Below are positions 7,740 through 17,726 of a stretch of DNA of 64,000 nucleotides, piece by piece (within the stretch, counting starts at the first letter, position 1; each line of letters opens with the position of its first letter). The stretch covers positions 1 to 64,000 of the forward strand of contig NZ_CAJHBO010000016.1 of NCBI RefSeq assembly GCF_904846645.1, given 5' to 3'. The stretch comes from Psychrobacter sp. Pi2-1 (GTDB taxonomy: Bacteria; Pseudomonadota; Gammaproteobacteria; Pseudomonadales; Moraxellaceae). The notes beneath the pieces were generated by a model. The model searched no databases, was not told the origin of the DNA, and saw only the letters and a program-made list of their open reading frames with translations. A program made the position numbers and the translations under genes.

Positions 7740-9431
7740 CTATTTGCTTCCAGCAAATGCAGACAACTGCTCGATAGCATGATCTAACACGTCTAAACGC
7801 GCCTGCCGCTTTTCGTTGGTCGCAATAACACACCATGGCGCTGTCGTTGTATCCGTACGTGCCAGCATATCTGCTGCAGACTGCACGTAGTCTGACCATT
7901 TATCACGGTTACGCCAGTCATCATCTGTCAGTTTAAATTGCTTATGCGGTGTATCCTGACGATCTTCAAACCGTTTAAGCTGCTCTTTTTTATCAATCGC
8001 TAACCAATATTTGATAACCAACGTTCCTGCTGCTGCCAAGTCCGCCTCAAAACGATTAATTTCATCATATGCTCGTTGCCATTCATCAGGAGACGCAAAT
8101 CCTTCGATGCGCTCAACCAACACGCGCCCATACCAAGTACGATCGAAAATAGCGATACGGCTGATACGATTTTTCTGCTCGTCAGGCAATCGCGTCCAGA
8201 ATCGCCACAAGTAAGGATGCTGAGTCTCATACAACATCGGCGCGCCAATATTATAAATTTGATACTCGCGAGGATCTAGCGGTGCGACCAACCTTTTGAT
8301 CGCACCGCCTTTGCCAGCAGCGTCCATTCCTTCAAAGGCAAACACCACATGCCGACCTTGGCGTGCACGTAGCAACTCAGCAAGCCGCGCTTGCTTCTCT
8401 GCCAATGCCTCACGATAGTCGGATTTACTGATTTTTTTATCTTTAATAGATGTCAGCTGCTTAGGTATTGGTACAGGTTCAAACTGTTTTTGTTTAGTAT
8501 CTGAGTTAAGTTTTAGTGTCTCGGACTGAGAATGGTTTTTTGATTTTTCATTATTATTGTCATTGCTATCTGTCTGACTACTCGCCAACGCGGTTTGTAT
8601 AGCATGTAGCACCAAATGACAAAAGTTATCAGCGGCCTCTAACTTATCGTCACCATCGATGATGACCCAGTCATCCTGTTGACGCAGCAAAGTCGCAGCC
8701 ACCTCATTAAACTTCTCGATGACTTGCTTGTTGTTCCAGTCAATTTGATACAGAAACTGCGGATCTGCTTCATTGTCCTTTAAGCGACTGTGCAACGTTT
8801 CGATATCAACATGAAACCAACATTTTAATAATTTGGTTTGATTGGCAATGAGATCGTTTTCAAATGCCTTTAGCGTGTCTAACTGCTGCTGTAGATAGTC
8901 TTGCCACTGAGCGATAGGAAGCGAATTTTTACTCTTTTGACCTTTATTATTTGATAATGCTTCAAGGTTCTCACTATCTGATGTCGCTAGTCGCATGACA
9001 TTGTATAATAAATCAGCATACCAGTTGCCAAAATACACCATGACATCACCATAGCGTGGCATGGCGCTGGTATGCGCTTGCCAAATAGGTTGATAACTCA
9101 ATGGCGAATGACCAATGGTAGCCTCAACTTTAAGTAGCCTTGGATCTACCCATTGCCGTAACTGCTTAACGGCGGTACCTTTACCTGCCTGCTCCATTCC
9201 ATTAACCAGCACCAATAGACCTGTTGGCTTATTGAGGGTCGGCGGCGTTTGCTGGCGAGTGGCTTTTAAAGCATACTGAGCTGTTACCAATGCTAATCTA
9301 AGCGAATCCTCGTCCAGAGAAAACTGACTCAAAGGATTGGGCTTTAGACGCTGCTCCACAACTTGCTCGCTAAATTGTGTACTTACCGCTTGTGGTGCTT
9401 TTGGTTCAGTAGTATCATTTTTTTTAGACAT
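7740..9431 (-). CDS. Two-domain PPK2 polyphosphate kinase (polyphosphate:AMP phosphotransferase type)
   Basis: A 563-residue cytoplasmic kinase with tandem PPK2 domains at about 40-285 and 330-560, joined by a charged Asn/Ser/Lys-rich linker (285-320). Two-domain PPK2 proteins phosphorylate AMP to ADP using polyphosphate. The C-terminal domain has the full motif set: Walker A GMDAAGKGG (368-376), FDRTWYGRV (429-437) and GAPMLYE. In the N-terminal domain Walker A is GMEQAGKGT and the DRTWY equivalent is FGNWY (134-138), so that half probably lacks activity. Its position near the phosphate transporter suggests linked phosphate and polyphosphate handling, though it is a separate unit. Confidence 0.9.
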   Translation of the reverse strand: MSKKNDTTEPKAPQAVSTQFSEQVVEQRLKPNPLSQFSLDEDSLRLALVTAQYALKATRQQTPPTLNKPTGLLVLVNGMEQAGKGTAVKQLRQWVDPRLLKVEATIGHSPLSYQPIWQAHTSAMPRYGDVMVYFGNWYADLLYNVMRLATSDSENLEALSNNKGQKSKNSLPIAQWQDYLQQQLDTLKAFENDLIANQTKLLKCWFHVDIETLHSRLKDNEADPQFLYQIDWNNKQVIEKFNEVAATLLRQQDDWVIIDGDDKLEAADNFCHLVLHAIQTALASSQTDSNDNNNEKSKNHSQSETLKLNSDTKQKQFEPVPIPKQLTSIKDKKISKSDYREALAEKQARLAELLRARQGRHVVFAFEGMDAAGKGGAIKRLVAPLDPREYQIYNIGAPMLYETQHPYLWRFWTRLPDEQKNRISRIAIFDRTWYGRVLVERIEGFASPDEWQRAYDEINRFEADLAAAGTLVIKYWLAIDKKEQLKRFEDRQDTPHKQFKLTDDDWRNRDKWSDYVQSAADMLARTDTTTAPWCVIATNEKRQARLDVLDHAIEQLSAFAGSK

Positions 9432-9751
9432 GATTACACTCGCTATTATTGTTATTGGGCGGCTTTACTAATGAATGACTTATGGGATAGCTCTCGATAA
9501 GATAACTCTCAATAGTTCTATCTCATCGCTCATATTTATCTCATTTAATCATAGCACTGCGCCAATCGAGTAAATAATATTGCTGTGTAACAGATTGGTA
9601 TTTGTATTCTTAATTATTTTCTTTTAAGGTGAACACAATTTTGGGTATAGGGTAGAACAGTTGTTGAAAACCTTATAACCCTGAACCACTATATTCAAAA
9701 CAACCATACTCAAATTTGATTACCCTATTTACTTCTACAGGATTCACTGCC

Positions 9752-10465
9752 ATGACCGCTTTAGCTGATTTACAACAGCATTTGACACGTTTTTGGGCGA
9801 TGCCTTATCACCAAAATGATGCATTAAATGCTAAGCTCAAAGAAGTACAATCATGGCAACAAGCACGTCTCCAGCAGACGCATCGCGAGCTATTTGAACA
9901 ACCCAAAAACCAACTAATGGCAGATTACTTTCTCACCCAACTATATGGTGGCGAAGAGTTCAAATTATTAGCAGAGCAGTTAGCACGTATCTTGCCAAAA
10001 GCGAAAAAGCTAGAACGTCTTGCTAAAGAGTCAGCCCTAGAGGCTGGTAGCATGGGCATCCAAGCGGCGATTTTTGCCATTGAGCTAGATCTTCATTTAG
10101 CCCAGTGGTTACTCACTCAAGATTTGCCAGTGAACGAAGAGAATATGCTAACCGCCTATCGTACTGTCGATGAAGAAGATGAGCGACGAGTTCAGATTGC
10201 CAATTTAAAAGATGTCTGTTATCGCACGGATAAACACCTAAATTCGTTTATGCTCAAAAAAGCATTTGCACTAGCAAAAAGCACAGCCTATCGTCATGGT
10301 TACCAGCCGCTTTATGATTTTATTGATACAGGCTTTAAGGCCATGAAACCTTTGAGCAGCGTCAGCGATTTTATTGAGCCGTTCTGCGAGCGTGAACTGT
10401 CCATTATCGATCAGGTTCATGATACGGATAATGGCAGTAAGCCAGTAGCGTTTGGTGTATCATAA
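9752..10465 (+). CDS. Conserved protein of unknown function (FFLEELY-motif-like)
   Basis: About 237 residues, helical and soluble, with no signal peptide or membrane segment. The segment DYFLTQLYGGEEF near residue 65 resembles the motif of a family I remember as FFLEELY-motif proteins in Moraxellaceae; the biochemical role is unknown to me. An upstream in-frame TTG at 9716 would add 12 residues, but the ATG at 9752 has an AGGA 10 bases before it and gives a normal N-terminus (MTALADLQQHL). It lies just upstream of ubiE on the same strand with an 87-bp gap, so co-expression with ubiquinone genes is possible. Confidence 0.75.
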   Translation: MTALADLQQHLTRFWAMPYHQNDALNAKLKEVQSWQQARLQQTHRELFEQPKNQLMADYFLTQLYGGEEFKLLAEQLARILPKAKKLERLAKESALEAGSMGIQAAIFAIELDLHLAQWLLTQDLPVNEENMLTAYRTVDEEDERRVQIANLKDVCYRTDKHLNSFMLKKAFALAKSTAYRHGYQPLYDFIDTGFKAMKPLSSVSDFIEPFCERELSIIDQVHDTDNGSKPVAFGVS

Positions 10466-10552
10466 GGTCAATATGCTAAATAGCTAATTGACGCTTACTA
10501 TTTAACGATTTCCTCCGATAAAGACAATCATAAAAATAAATTCTAGGACAAC

Positions 10553-11656
10553 ATGATGACTGATAATTCAAAAGATAGCAGCGCCCTTTCTAATCAAGCC
10601 ACAACGACCAATGGTCATTTGCAAGACAAGCTGGTAAAAGACAGTATTGCTCATAACCAACAGATTAGCGCGCAGATATTACGTAACCAAACAACCAATG
10701 TCGTGCCGAGCAAGAATAATAGCGTTGCTAATGACGACAATAGCGACTTTACTAAAGTTCAAGATTTACCAACTGGGACGCCGCAAGGCCAACAAACTAC
10801 TATGCCAAACAACGATAAAACGACTCGCACAAATACTTCAGAGCAAACTATAAAACAAACCCTGTTCAATCAGCGTGATGATATCAATAATCCGCACACG
10901 CCTGAAACAGATGGTAATGAGCAGACGCATTTCGGCTATAAGACCGTCAATAAAGCAGAAAAACAAGCACGTGTGGCTGACGTATTCACCTCTGTTGCCA
11001 AAAAATACGACATCATGAATGACTTGATGTCATTCGGTATTCATCGTCTGTGGAAACGCTATGCGATTAGTCTATCAGGCGTGCGTGCTGGTCAGCATGT
11101 CCTTGATATTGCTGGTGGTACAGGCGATTTGGCCAAAGTATTTAGCCGTGAAGTTGGTAGAAATGGCCACGTGGTACTATCTGATATTAATGCTGCGATG
11201 TTAGAAGTGGGCCGTGAGCGCCTAATCAATGCAGGCTGTAATAACGTTGATTTTGTATTGGCAAACGCTGAGACATTAGCTCCTTTTGATGACGAAAGCT
11301 TTGATTTGGTCACCATTAGCTTTGGTCTGCGTAACGTCACAGACAAAGATGCCGCGCTAAAGTCTATGTATCGCGTCCTGAAGCCAGGCGGTCGTCTATT
11401 GATTTTAGAATTCTCAAAGCCAGTATTTGAGCCATTATCTAAGGCTTATGATTTGTATTCATTTACTGCATTGCCAGTGATGGGTAAGCTAATTGCTAAT
11501 GATGCTGAAAGTTATCAGTACTTGGCTGAGTCAATTCGTATGCACCCTGATCAGCAGACACTCAAGCAAATGATGCAACAAGCTGGGTTTGAGAACTGCG
11601 ATTATCATAACTTGACTGCTGGCATCGTGGCTGTCCATCGCGGATTTAAAGCGTAA
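10553..11656 (+). CDS. ubiE: UbiE methyltransferase with long N-terminal extension
   Basis: A SAM-dependent C-methyltransferase of ubiquinone (and menaquinone) synthesis. Residues about 125-367 align with the usual 250-residue UbiE: FGYKTV, VFxSVAxKYDxMND, SAM motif [10 protein letters not shown] (184-193), FGLRNVTD and the C-terminal [10 protein letters not shown]. Residues 1-124 are an Asn/Gln/Thr-rich, probably disordered extension. The long start is supported by AGGA 7-8 bases before the tandem ATG ATG, and no ATG lies close to the core start. It is the first gene of ubiE-ubiJ-ubiB, the same order as in E. coli. Confidence 0.94.
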   Translation: MMTDNSKDSSALSNQATTTNGHLQDKLVKDSIAHNQQISAQILRNQTTNVVPSKNNSVANDDNSDFTKVQDLPTGTPQGQQTTMPNNDKTTRTNTSEQTIKQTLFNQRDDINNPHTPETDGNEQTHFGYKTVNKAEKQARVADVFTSVAKKYDIMNDLMSFGIHRLWKRYAISLSGVRAGQHVLDIAGGTGDLAKVFSREVGRNGHVVLSDINAAMLEVGRERLINAGCNNVDFVLANAETLAPFDDESFDLVTISFGLRNVTDKDAALKSMYRVLKPGGRLLILEFSKPVFEPLSKAYDLYSFTALPVMGKLIANDAESYQYLAESIRMHPDQQTLKQMMQQAGFENCDYHNLTAGIVAVHRGFKA

Positions 11657-11774
11657 CGACAAAGTACGATTGGCAAGACTATTACGTTTAATAGACTATA
11701 TTGAACCTAACACGAACACATGATGCGCTGATGCAGCTAATGCGAAGGCGCTCACTTAACGATGCGAGAGCCTT

Positions 11775-12479
11775 ATGCTGACTGTCCTTCTATTAGCTGG
11801 TGCCGAAAAGCTAATCAACATTGCCATTGCTAGTGATGAGATTACCAAAGCAGGTTTAGCGCCGCTTGCAGGTAAAGTGTTACGTCTTAATATGGGACTG
11901 CCGGAGATTCATTTAGACATCTTGTTCACTCATGAGCGTTTGCGCTTTGAGCCGGTCACGACGGAGAGCGTATTTGAACCAAGTGGCCAGATGAATGAGC
12001 GCCAAAAAGCCAGCATGGAACGCGCACGTTTTGGTCATAGTCGTCCAGACTGTACCATCACCGTAGACAATGCCGCTCAACTGCTTAATCTGATGCGTGG
12101 CGCAGAAGGTAACCTGCCAATCGCTGGTGATTACAAGGTGCTAATGCAGCTCAAACAACTGGTTGCAGGATTTGATCCTGACGTGGCTGGACAGCTTGAA
12201 CCATTTATTGGTAAACCAATGGCTAGCCAGTTACACCTTCTTATCTCCCAGCTTAAAGGTAGCTGGCGTCATAGTGCCAAACGTGCTTTTGATGACGTCA
12301 GTGATTGGGCCAATGAAGTGGCTGGTAATAGCACACCTGACCCTATCGAGGTGGCTGAAGCAAATGATCTTAAGCAGCTATTGTTAAAATTACGTGCTGA
12401 CGTCGAACGAGAAGAAGCCAAACTTGCTGCTATCAAAGAAGAGCAAGCGCAGTTTCTTAATAACTCGTTTCATCAATAG
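11775..12479 (+). CDS. ubiJ: UbiJ-like SCP2-domain accessory factor of ubiquinone synthesis
   Basis: A 234-residue protein with an N-terminal SCP2 lipid-binding fold (about 1-110) and a helical C-terminus ending in a Glu/Lys-rich coiled-coil stretch, matching UbiJ layout. UbiJ helps assemble the Ubi complex and bind lipid intermediates. GAGAG lies 5 bases before the ATG. Sequence similarity to E. coli UbiJ is modest, so its position between ubiE and ubiB is an important part of the call. Confidence 0.85.
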   Translation: MLTVLLLAGAEKLINIAIASDEITKAGLAPLAGKVLRLNMGLPEIHLDILFTHERLRFEPVTTESVFEPSGQMNERQKASMERARFGHSRPDCTITVDNAAQLLNLMRGAEGNLPIAGDYKVLMQLKQLVAGFDPDVAGQLEPFIGKPMASQLHLLISQLKGSWRHSAKRAFDDVSDWANEVAGNSTPDPIEVAEANDLKQLLLKLRADVEREEAKLAAIKEEQAQFLNNSFHQ

Positions 12480-12583
12480 CCGATTGCATCCATCATAAAT
12501 GAACGCTATTACCGATGTGGCACTATTTATGATTAAGCACAGCGCCTACCCCATTTTCGTCTTTGTTTAGAGTACCTAACCTC

Positions 12584-14245
12584 ATGCTATTATCGCACCG
12601 CGCTCGTCTAATTGAGCTTTGGCGTATCGCCGCAATGTATCGCCTTGATACCCATTTTTCTATCGAAGAAGCACCGCAGCTGCAACCTTTAGCGCGATTG
12701 ATTCGCATGCATCCAGCAGCATGGGGCAAGAAGCACCAACCAAATGCGATTAAGTATGCGCTTGAGGATATGGGTACGCTGTTTTTGAAACTAGGCCAGT
12801 TACTCTCAACGCGTCGCGACTTGGTACCGCCTGAGATTATCGCTCAATTGATTCAATTGCAGGACAAAGTTAAGCCTTTTGACGCTGATATTGCTGTCGC
12901 TCAAATTCAACACCCTAAACATGGTCTTGGCCAGTCTATTGAGACCTTGTTTGCCCGATTCGATATCAAACCACTAGCGGCCGCTTCTATCGCTCAAGTA
13001 CACACGGCTGCTCTACATGATGGGCGTGAAGTCGTGGTAAAAGTGGTTCGCCCCGATATTCGCACTGTGATTGTTTCTGACTTTGAGCTACTGCGAGAAT
13101 TGGCAAGTTGGGCATCTGCACGTATTGAAGCAGCACGTGCCGTCCATATCATTGATATTGTCGAAGACTATCGGCAAGTCATGCTCAACGAGCTAGATTT
13201 AACGCTTGAGGCTGATAATACTACTCAGATGCGTAATAACTTCTTGGGTTCAGCACTGATGTATGTCCCTGAAGTTTATGACGCTGCCAAAAACGTGATG
13301 GTCATGGAGCGTATCCAAGGTGTCCCTATCTCACAAGTTGAGATGTTTGATCAGTTAGGTTATGATCGTGCAGCGCTTGCAGAAAAAGGCCTAACGATAT
13401 TTTTCACCCAAGTCTTCCGTGATAATTTCTTTCACGCTGATATGCATCCAGGCAATGTGTTCGTGGAGACGCCACCTGTGCAAACTCTACATGCAGGTAT
13501 GGCCGCAGTTGATTTAGGTCATGAACCACGTTATATCGGGCTTGATTGCGCCATCATGGGCACTTTATCAAAAGACGATCAGCTCATCGTAGCGCGGATG
13601 TTACTTGCCGTAATGAATAATAACTTTACCGCTGTAGTCGATATTGTGAGCCGTGCAGGTTGGATACCACCAAATGCTGATAAGCATGCCCTAATGCGTG
13701 ATATGAAACGTACCGTTGGTCCTATGCTACAGAAGTCGATCGATGATATCGACTTTGCTGGCGTACTGATGCAGATTTTAGACATTGCGCGTAGACACCA
13801 TATGAGTATCCCACCGCAGCTGATGCTTCTGCTAAAAACCTTGGTCCATGTGGAAGGACTTGGTCGTGATTTGTATCCTGACCTGGACATTTGGTCACTT
13901 GCCAAGCCAATTCTAAGCAGTTGGATTAAAGAGCAGTTAGATCCTATGCGTAATCTACAGCAACTGCGTCAACAACTGCCTGAAATGCTTCTGTCTACTA
14001 CCGATATTCCTAAACTATTAGATCAAGGGCTACAAAGCCTTGCCTCACAGGGCTCTCGTCAGGACAGTCAACTACGCGAGATACAACAGATTCGCGCTGA
14101 CATGCTAAACGACCGTCGCCGCGATTGGTTGGCACTTGCAGGGTTTGCTATTTTTATCGCTATCGCTACGCAAGTTATCGGCTGGCTATCACCTATATTT
14201 TATATACTGGCTATCTTGGTAGTAGTTTGGCGCATCCTAACTTAG
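12584..14245 (+). CDS. ubiB: UbiB, atypical kinase/ATPase of ubiquinone synthesis
   Basis: An ABC1/ADCK-family protein of about 553 residues needed for coenzyme Q assembly at the inner membrane. It has the family KxGQ segment (LFLKLGQLLSTRRD), an Ala-rich nucleotide loop (AAASIAQVHTA), VVVKVVRP, the HADMHPGN catalytic region and two C-terminal hydrophobic helices. An in-frame TTG at 12563 exists upstream; I chose the ATG at 12584 because MLLSHRARLIELWRI resembles the family N-terminus. It is the third gene of the ubiE-ubiJ-ubiB cluster. Confidence 0.94.
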   Translation: MLLSHRARLIELWRIAAMYRLDTHFSIEEAPQLQPLARLIRMHPAAWGKKHQPNAIKYALEDMGTLFLKLGQLLSTRRDLVPPEIIAQLIQLQDKVKPFDADIAVAQIQHPKHGLGQSIETLFARFDIKPLAAASIAQVHTAALHDGREVVVKVVRPDIRTVIVSDFELLRELASWASARIEAARAVHIIDIVEDYRQVMLNELDLTLEADNTTQMRNNFLGSALMYVPEVYDAAKNVMVMERIQGVPISQVEMFDQLGYDRAALAEKGLTIFFTQVFRDNFFHADMHPGNVFVETPPVQTLHAGMAAVDLGHEPRYIGLDCAIMGTLSKDDQLIVARMLLAVMNNNFTAVVDIVSRAGWIPPNADKHALMRDMKRTVGPMLQKSIDDIDFAGVLMQILDIARRHHMSIPPQLMLLLKTLVHVEGLGRDLYPDLDIWSLAKPILSSWIKEQLDPMRNLQQLRQQLPEMLLSTTDIPKLLDQGLQSLASQGSRQDSQLREIQQIRADMLNDRRRDWLALAGFAIFIAIATQVIGWLSPIFYILAILVVVWRILT

Positions 14246-14341
14246 TTATAACAGAACAAATGTCTGTTGTTAAAGCATATCAAATGGATATTGAATATGC
14301 TAAGTTAATGCTAAATATTCTCGTTATCTATAGGAACCCTC

Positions 14342-15769
14342 ATGTCAGCGCTACCACTGTCACAGACCCATAACACTAGTAAACCAGACTATAGTGAGGC
14401 TATCACAGCTTTGCAAGAACGTTTTGGCAAGCAACTGAGTTTGAACGCTACAGTGCGCGAGCAGCATGGCCATACCATGACCTGGTTAGCCAATCAGCCG
14501 CCAGATGCAGTATTAACAGTACAGGACAAACAGGAAGTAGCTGCGGCCGTTGAGATTTGCCATCGGCATCAGATGCCAGTGATTGCTTTTGGTATCGGCT
14601 CTTCTTTGGAAGGACAATTAAATGCTCCTTATGGTGGACTGTGCATCGATATGCATGCGATGGATGCTATTTTACAGGTCAATAATGAAGATTTGACTGT
14701 TACTGTTCAGCCCGGCGTGACGCGTGAGCAGCTAAACCACTATCTGCGCGATACAGGGCTGTTTTTTCCGATAGACCCCGGCGCCAATGCCAGTATTGGT
14801 GGCATGGTCGCCACTCGTGCATCAGGTACTAATGCAGTACGTTATGGCACTATGAAAGATGTGGTACTCGCACTAGAAGTAGTAACCGCAAGTGGCGATA
14901 TCGTACGAACAGGCACACGCGCTAAGAAGTCTGCAGCCGGTTATGATTTGACACGCTTGATGATAGGCTCAGAAGGTACACTTGGTATTGTCACTGAGGT
15001 CACGCTGAAACTATTTGGTATTAGCGAGTGTATAGGCAGCGGCATTTGTCATTTTTCGACCATCGAAGATGCTTGCCAGGCAGTAATGCTAACGATTCAG
15101 ATGTGCTTACCTATTGCTCGTATCGAGCTGCTTGATGCAATGCAAATCAAAGCATGTAATCAATATGCTAATCTTGATTTAACCGAAACGCCTACGCTAT
15201 TTGTCGAATTTCACGGTACAGAGGCAAGCGTTGCTGAACAGGCGCAAATGTTTGCTGATATTATCGAAGAGTTTGATGGTCGTGATTTTGCTTGGGATAC
15301 CAATGAAGCTGAGCGTAAACGTCTCTGGCAGGCAAGACACAATGCTTATCATGCTAGCTGTGCGTTACGTCCTGAGACAAGCGCCCTATCGACTGACGCT
15401 TGCGTACCTATTTCGCGCTTGGCAGAATGTGTCAGCGCCACTGCAAAAGATATCGAAGCGTCAGGGATGATTGGACCAATTGTAGGTCATGTAGGCGACG
15501 GTAACTTTCATGTTTTATTATTGGTCGATACCAATAATCCTGAAGAGGTAGCTACTGCTGAGGGTATTATCGGTCGTCTCGCCACGCGGGCTATCGAGAT
15601 GGATGGTACTTGTACGGGTGAACACGGGATCGGACAAGGCAAACAAAAGTATATGCAGCAAGAACATGGTAATGCGCTGATACTTATGGAAGCTATCAAG
15701 GCAGCCCTCGATCCTAAAAACATCCTTAATCCAGGGAAAATATGGCCTGAGGCTTTATCTATTTCCTAA
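14342..15769 (+). CDS. FAD-linked D-lactate dehydrogenase-like oxidoreductase (GlcD/DLD family)
   Basis: A 475-residue flavoprotein with an N-terminal PCMH FAD-binding domain (FGIGSSLEGQ; GANASIGGMVATRASG) and a C-terminal FAD-linked oxidase domain (HVGDGNFH; CTGEHGIGQGK). This family oxidises D-lactate, glycolate or related 2-hydroxyacids and passes electrons to cytochrome c or quinone. There is no Fe-S domain. It follows ubiB by 96 bp on the same strand; electron delivery to ubiquinone would fit that context, but the substrate cannot be fixed from sequence alone. Confidence 0.87.
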   Translation: MSALPLSQTHNTSKPDYSEAITALQERFGKQLSLNATVREQHGHTMTWLANQPPDAVLTVQDKQEVAAAVEICHRHQMPVIAFGIGSSLEGQLNAPYGGLCIDMHAMDAILQVNNEDLTVTVQPGVTREQLNHYLRDTGLFFPIDPGANASIGGMVATRASGTNAVRYGTMKDVVLALEVVTASGDIVRTGTRAKKSAAGYDLTRLMIGSEGTLGIVTEVTLKLFGISECIGSGICHFSTIEDACQAVMLTIQMCLPIARIELLDAMQIKACNQYANLDLTETPTLFVEFHGTEASVAEQAQMFADIIEEFDGRDFAWDTNEAERKRLWQARHNAYHASCALRPETSALSTDACVPISRLAECVSATAKDIEASGMIGPIVGHVGDGNFHVLLLVDTNNPEEVATAEGIIGRLATRAIEMDGTCTGEHGIGQGKQKYMQQEHGNALILMEAIKAALDPKNILNPGKIWPEALSIS

Positions 15770-15824
15770 TACTATTATAAAGACTAAGACCATACTAAAA
15801 TCAAACCAATAGCCAAAAAAAATA

Positions 15825-15857
15825 CGCCTACTTTCAATCAAAAGTAGGCGCTTTTTT
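15825..15857. terminator. Bidirectional intrinsic terminator
   Basis: Perfect 10-bp stem CGCCTACTTT/AAAGTAGGCG with a 6-nt loop, flanked by A- and T-runs. It sits between the converging lactate-dehydrogenase-like gene and ruvB and can serve both. Confidence 0.9.
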
Positions 15858-15868
15858 AATATTTATCT

Positions 15869-16864
15869 TTATAGCATTTGATCAATTGCCATCTGTGTTA
15901 GCACCCGTCCACGAGCGGTACGCAGCACATAACCTTGTTGAATCAGATACGGCTCAATCACATCTTCGAGCGTACCACGGTCTTCAGCCATCGCTGCTGC
16001 CACTGCTTCAACACCAGCAGGACCACCATCAAATCGCTCGTGCAATATTTCGATATAACGTCTATCTAGATGATCAAGACCACGTCTATCCACTGCCAAC
16101 ATATCTAACGCGCTACCAGCAATCGCGCCATTAATACTACCGTCGCCTCTTACCTCGGCATAGTCACGCACACGGCGTAATAGGCGGTTAGCAATCCTTG
16201 GTGTACCACGTGCGCGGCGGGCAATCTCTACAGCGCCATCTTCACTCATTGGTACGCGCATTAGACGTGCTGCTCGGCTGACAATCGTCGTTAGATCAGC
16301 GATGTTGTAAAACTCAAGGCGCTGTACAATACCAAAACGGTCACGTAGTGGTGAGGTTAGCAGCCCTGCTCTAGTTGTTGCTGCTACCAAGGTAAACGGC
16401 GGTAAATCAAGCTTGATAGAACGCGCAGCAGGCCCTTCACCAATCATAATATCCAATTGGAAATCTTCCATCGCTGGATAAAGTATTTCTTCAATGACCG
16501 AGCTTAGACGGTGAATTTCATCAATGAACAGCACATCACCTGCTTCTAGGTTGGTCAGCATGGCCGCCAAATCTCCTGGGCGCTCGAGCACAGGCCCTGA
16601 AGTAGAACGCAGATTACCACCCATTTCACGAGCGATAATATTGGCAAGGGTCGTCTTACCTAGACCCGGTGGACCAAATATAAGTGTGTGATCTAGCGCT
16701 TCGTCACGGCCACGAGCAGCACCGATGAACACTTCCATCTGCTCACGTACCACTGGCTGACCAATATACTCAGCCAATAATGCTGGTCGGATATTGGCAT
16801 CAGGAGCATCACTTGCACCTTCTAGCGGATTAATTAAACGATCTTGCGTCATAGAATTTATCAT
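15869..16864 (-). CDS. ruvB: Holliday junction branch-migration ATPase RuvB
   Basis: A 331-residue AAA+ motor driving branch migration with RuvA during recombination. Walker [10 protein letters not shown], Walker [15 protein letters not shown] sensor region and the C-terminal winged helix with [12 protein letters not shown] are all visible. M1 (16864) or M5 (16852) could be the start; neither has a strong ribosome site. ruvA lies upstream on the same strand, separated by 163 bp that contain a terminator-like hairpin. ruvC is 16 kb away. Confidence 0.97.
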   Translation of the reverse strand: MINSMTQDRLINPLEGASDAPDANIRPALLAEYIGQPVVREQMEVFIGAARGRDEALDHTLIFGPPGLGKTTLANIIAREMGGNLRSTSGPVLERPGDLAAMLTNLEAGDVLFIDEIHRLSSVIEEILYPAMEDFQLDIMIGEGPAARSIKLDLPPFTLVAATTRAGLLTSPLRDRFGIVQRLEFYNIADLTTIVSRAARLMRVPMSEDGAVEIARRARGTPRIANRLLRRVRDYAEVRGDGSINGAIAGSALDMLAVDRRGLDHLDRRYIEILHERFDGGPAGVEAVAAAMAEDRGTLEDVIEPYLIQQGYVLRTARGRVLTQMAIDQML

Positions 16865-16950
16865 TATATTAAAAAATTAGTTAACAAATAGCATAACCAA
16901 ACGCTGCGCATAAGTCATGTAAAACCTTATTAAGCGAGCACTAAAACGAA

Positions 16951-16977
16951 AATAAGCGACATTTAATGTCGCTTATT
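16951..16977 (-). terminator. Hairpin between ruvA and ruvB (terminator or attenuator)
   Basis: A perfect 13-bp inverted repeat AATAAGCGACATT/AATGTCGCTTATT around a single central base. On the minus strand it continues into a T-rich stretch, so it may end or attenuate ruvA transcription before ruvB. Confidence 0.6.
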
Positions 16978-17027
16978 AATTTAATATACTATGTGGTTGT
17001 CATCGATAGATGGCTAGTTAATATAAA

Positions 17028-17648
17028 TTAAAAGCCAGATAACTGCTGTAAAGTAGCTTTTAACAAGCCTTGAGTATCAGCAAAAGTATCTCCTTTACTC
17101 TTAGCAGCTTTGATCGCTAGCTGAGCTTCTTTTTCTTTGTAGCCCAAGCTAATCAACGCGCCTTCCACTTCAGCAATAATACTACCTTCGTGAGAAATCG
17201 TAGTTTCCTGAGGTGTCAATTCAAATGCACCACTATCAACGTCGATATTCTTTAACTTGTCTTTTAGCTCAATCAATAAGCGTTGCGCCGTCTTTTTACC
17301 GATGCCAGGGATACGAGTTAATGCCGTCTCCGACTCTTGCTCGACGTGCATCTTTAGCTCAGCTGCTGACATTGCAGACAACATTGCCAAAGCCATTTTT
17401 GCCCCAACCCCATTAATTTTAATTAACTGGCGAAAGACATCGCGTTCTTTTCGATCGATAAAGCCGTATAGCAATTGGGCATCTTCGCGAACATGGAAAT
17501 GTGTCCAAATGCTGGCTTGTTCATTAAGCTGCAGCTGGCAAAATGAAGGCAATGGCAGTTCGATATCATAACCCACACCAGAGGTCGTCATGATACAAGC
17601 CGTCGGTGCCATCAAGTACTGCACCTGTCCGGTAATCAATCCAATCAT
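17028..17648 (-). CDS. ruvA: Holliday junction-binding protein RuvA
   Basis: A 206-residue DNA-binding protein that forms tetramers on Holliday junctions and loads RuvB. The N-terminal OB fold (MIGLITGQV), helix-hairpin-helix motifs (INGVGAKMALAML; IPGIGKKTAQRLLIELKDK) and C-terminal UBA-like domain (EGALISLGYKEKEA) appear in the usual order and length. GAGG lies upstream of the ATG at suitable spacing. Confidence 0.97.
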   Translation of the reverse strand: MIGLITGQVQYLMAPTACIMTTSGVGYDIELPLPSFCQLQLNEQASIWTHFHVREDAQLLYGFIDRKERDVFRQLIKINGVGAKMALAMLSAMSAAELKMHVEQESETALTRIPGIGKKTAQRLLIELKDKLKNIDVDSGAFELTPQETTISHEGSIIAEVEGALISLGYKEKEAQLAIKAAKSKGDTFADTQGLLKATLQQLSGF

Positions 17649-17726
17649 TATTTACGACCTCTTATGTAAAATATTATAAAATCAGCTGCTACTTCATGAT
17701 TAACAACTACGTTCTACAACACAGTC

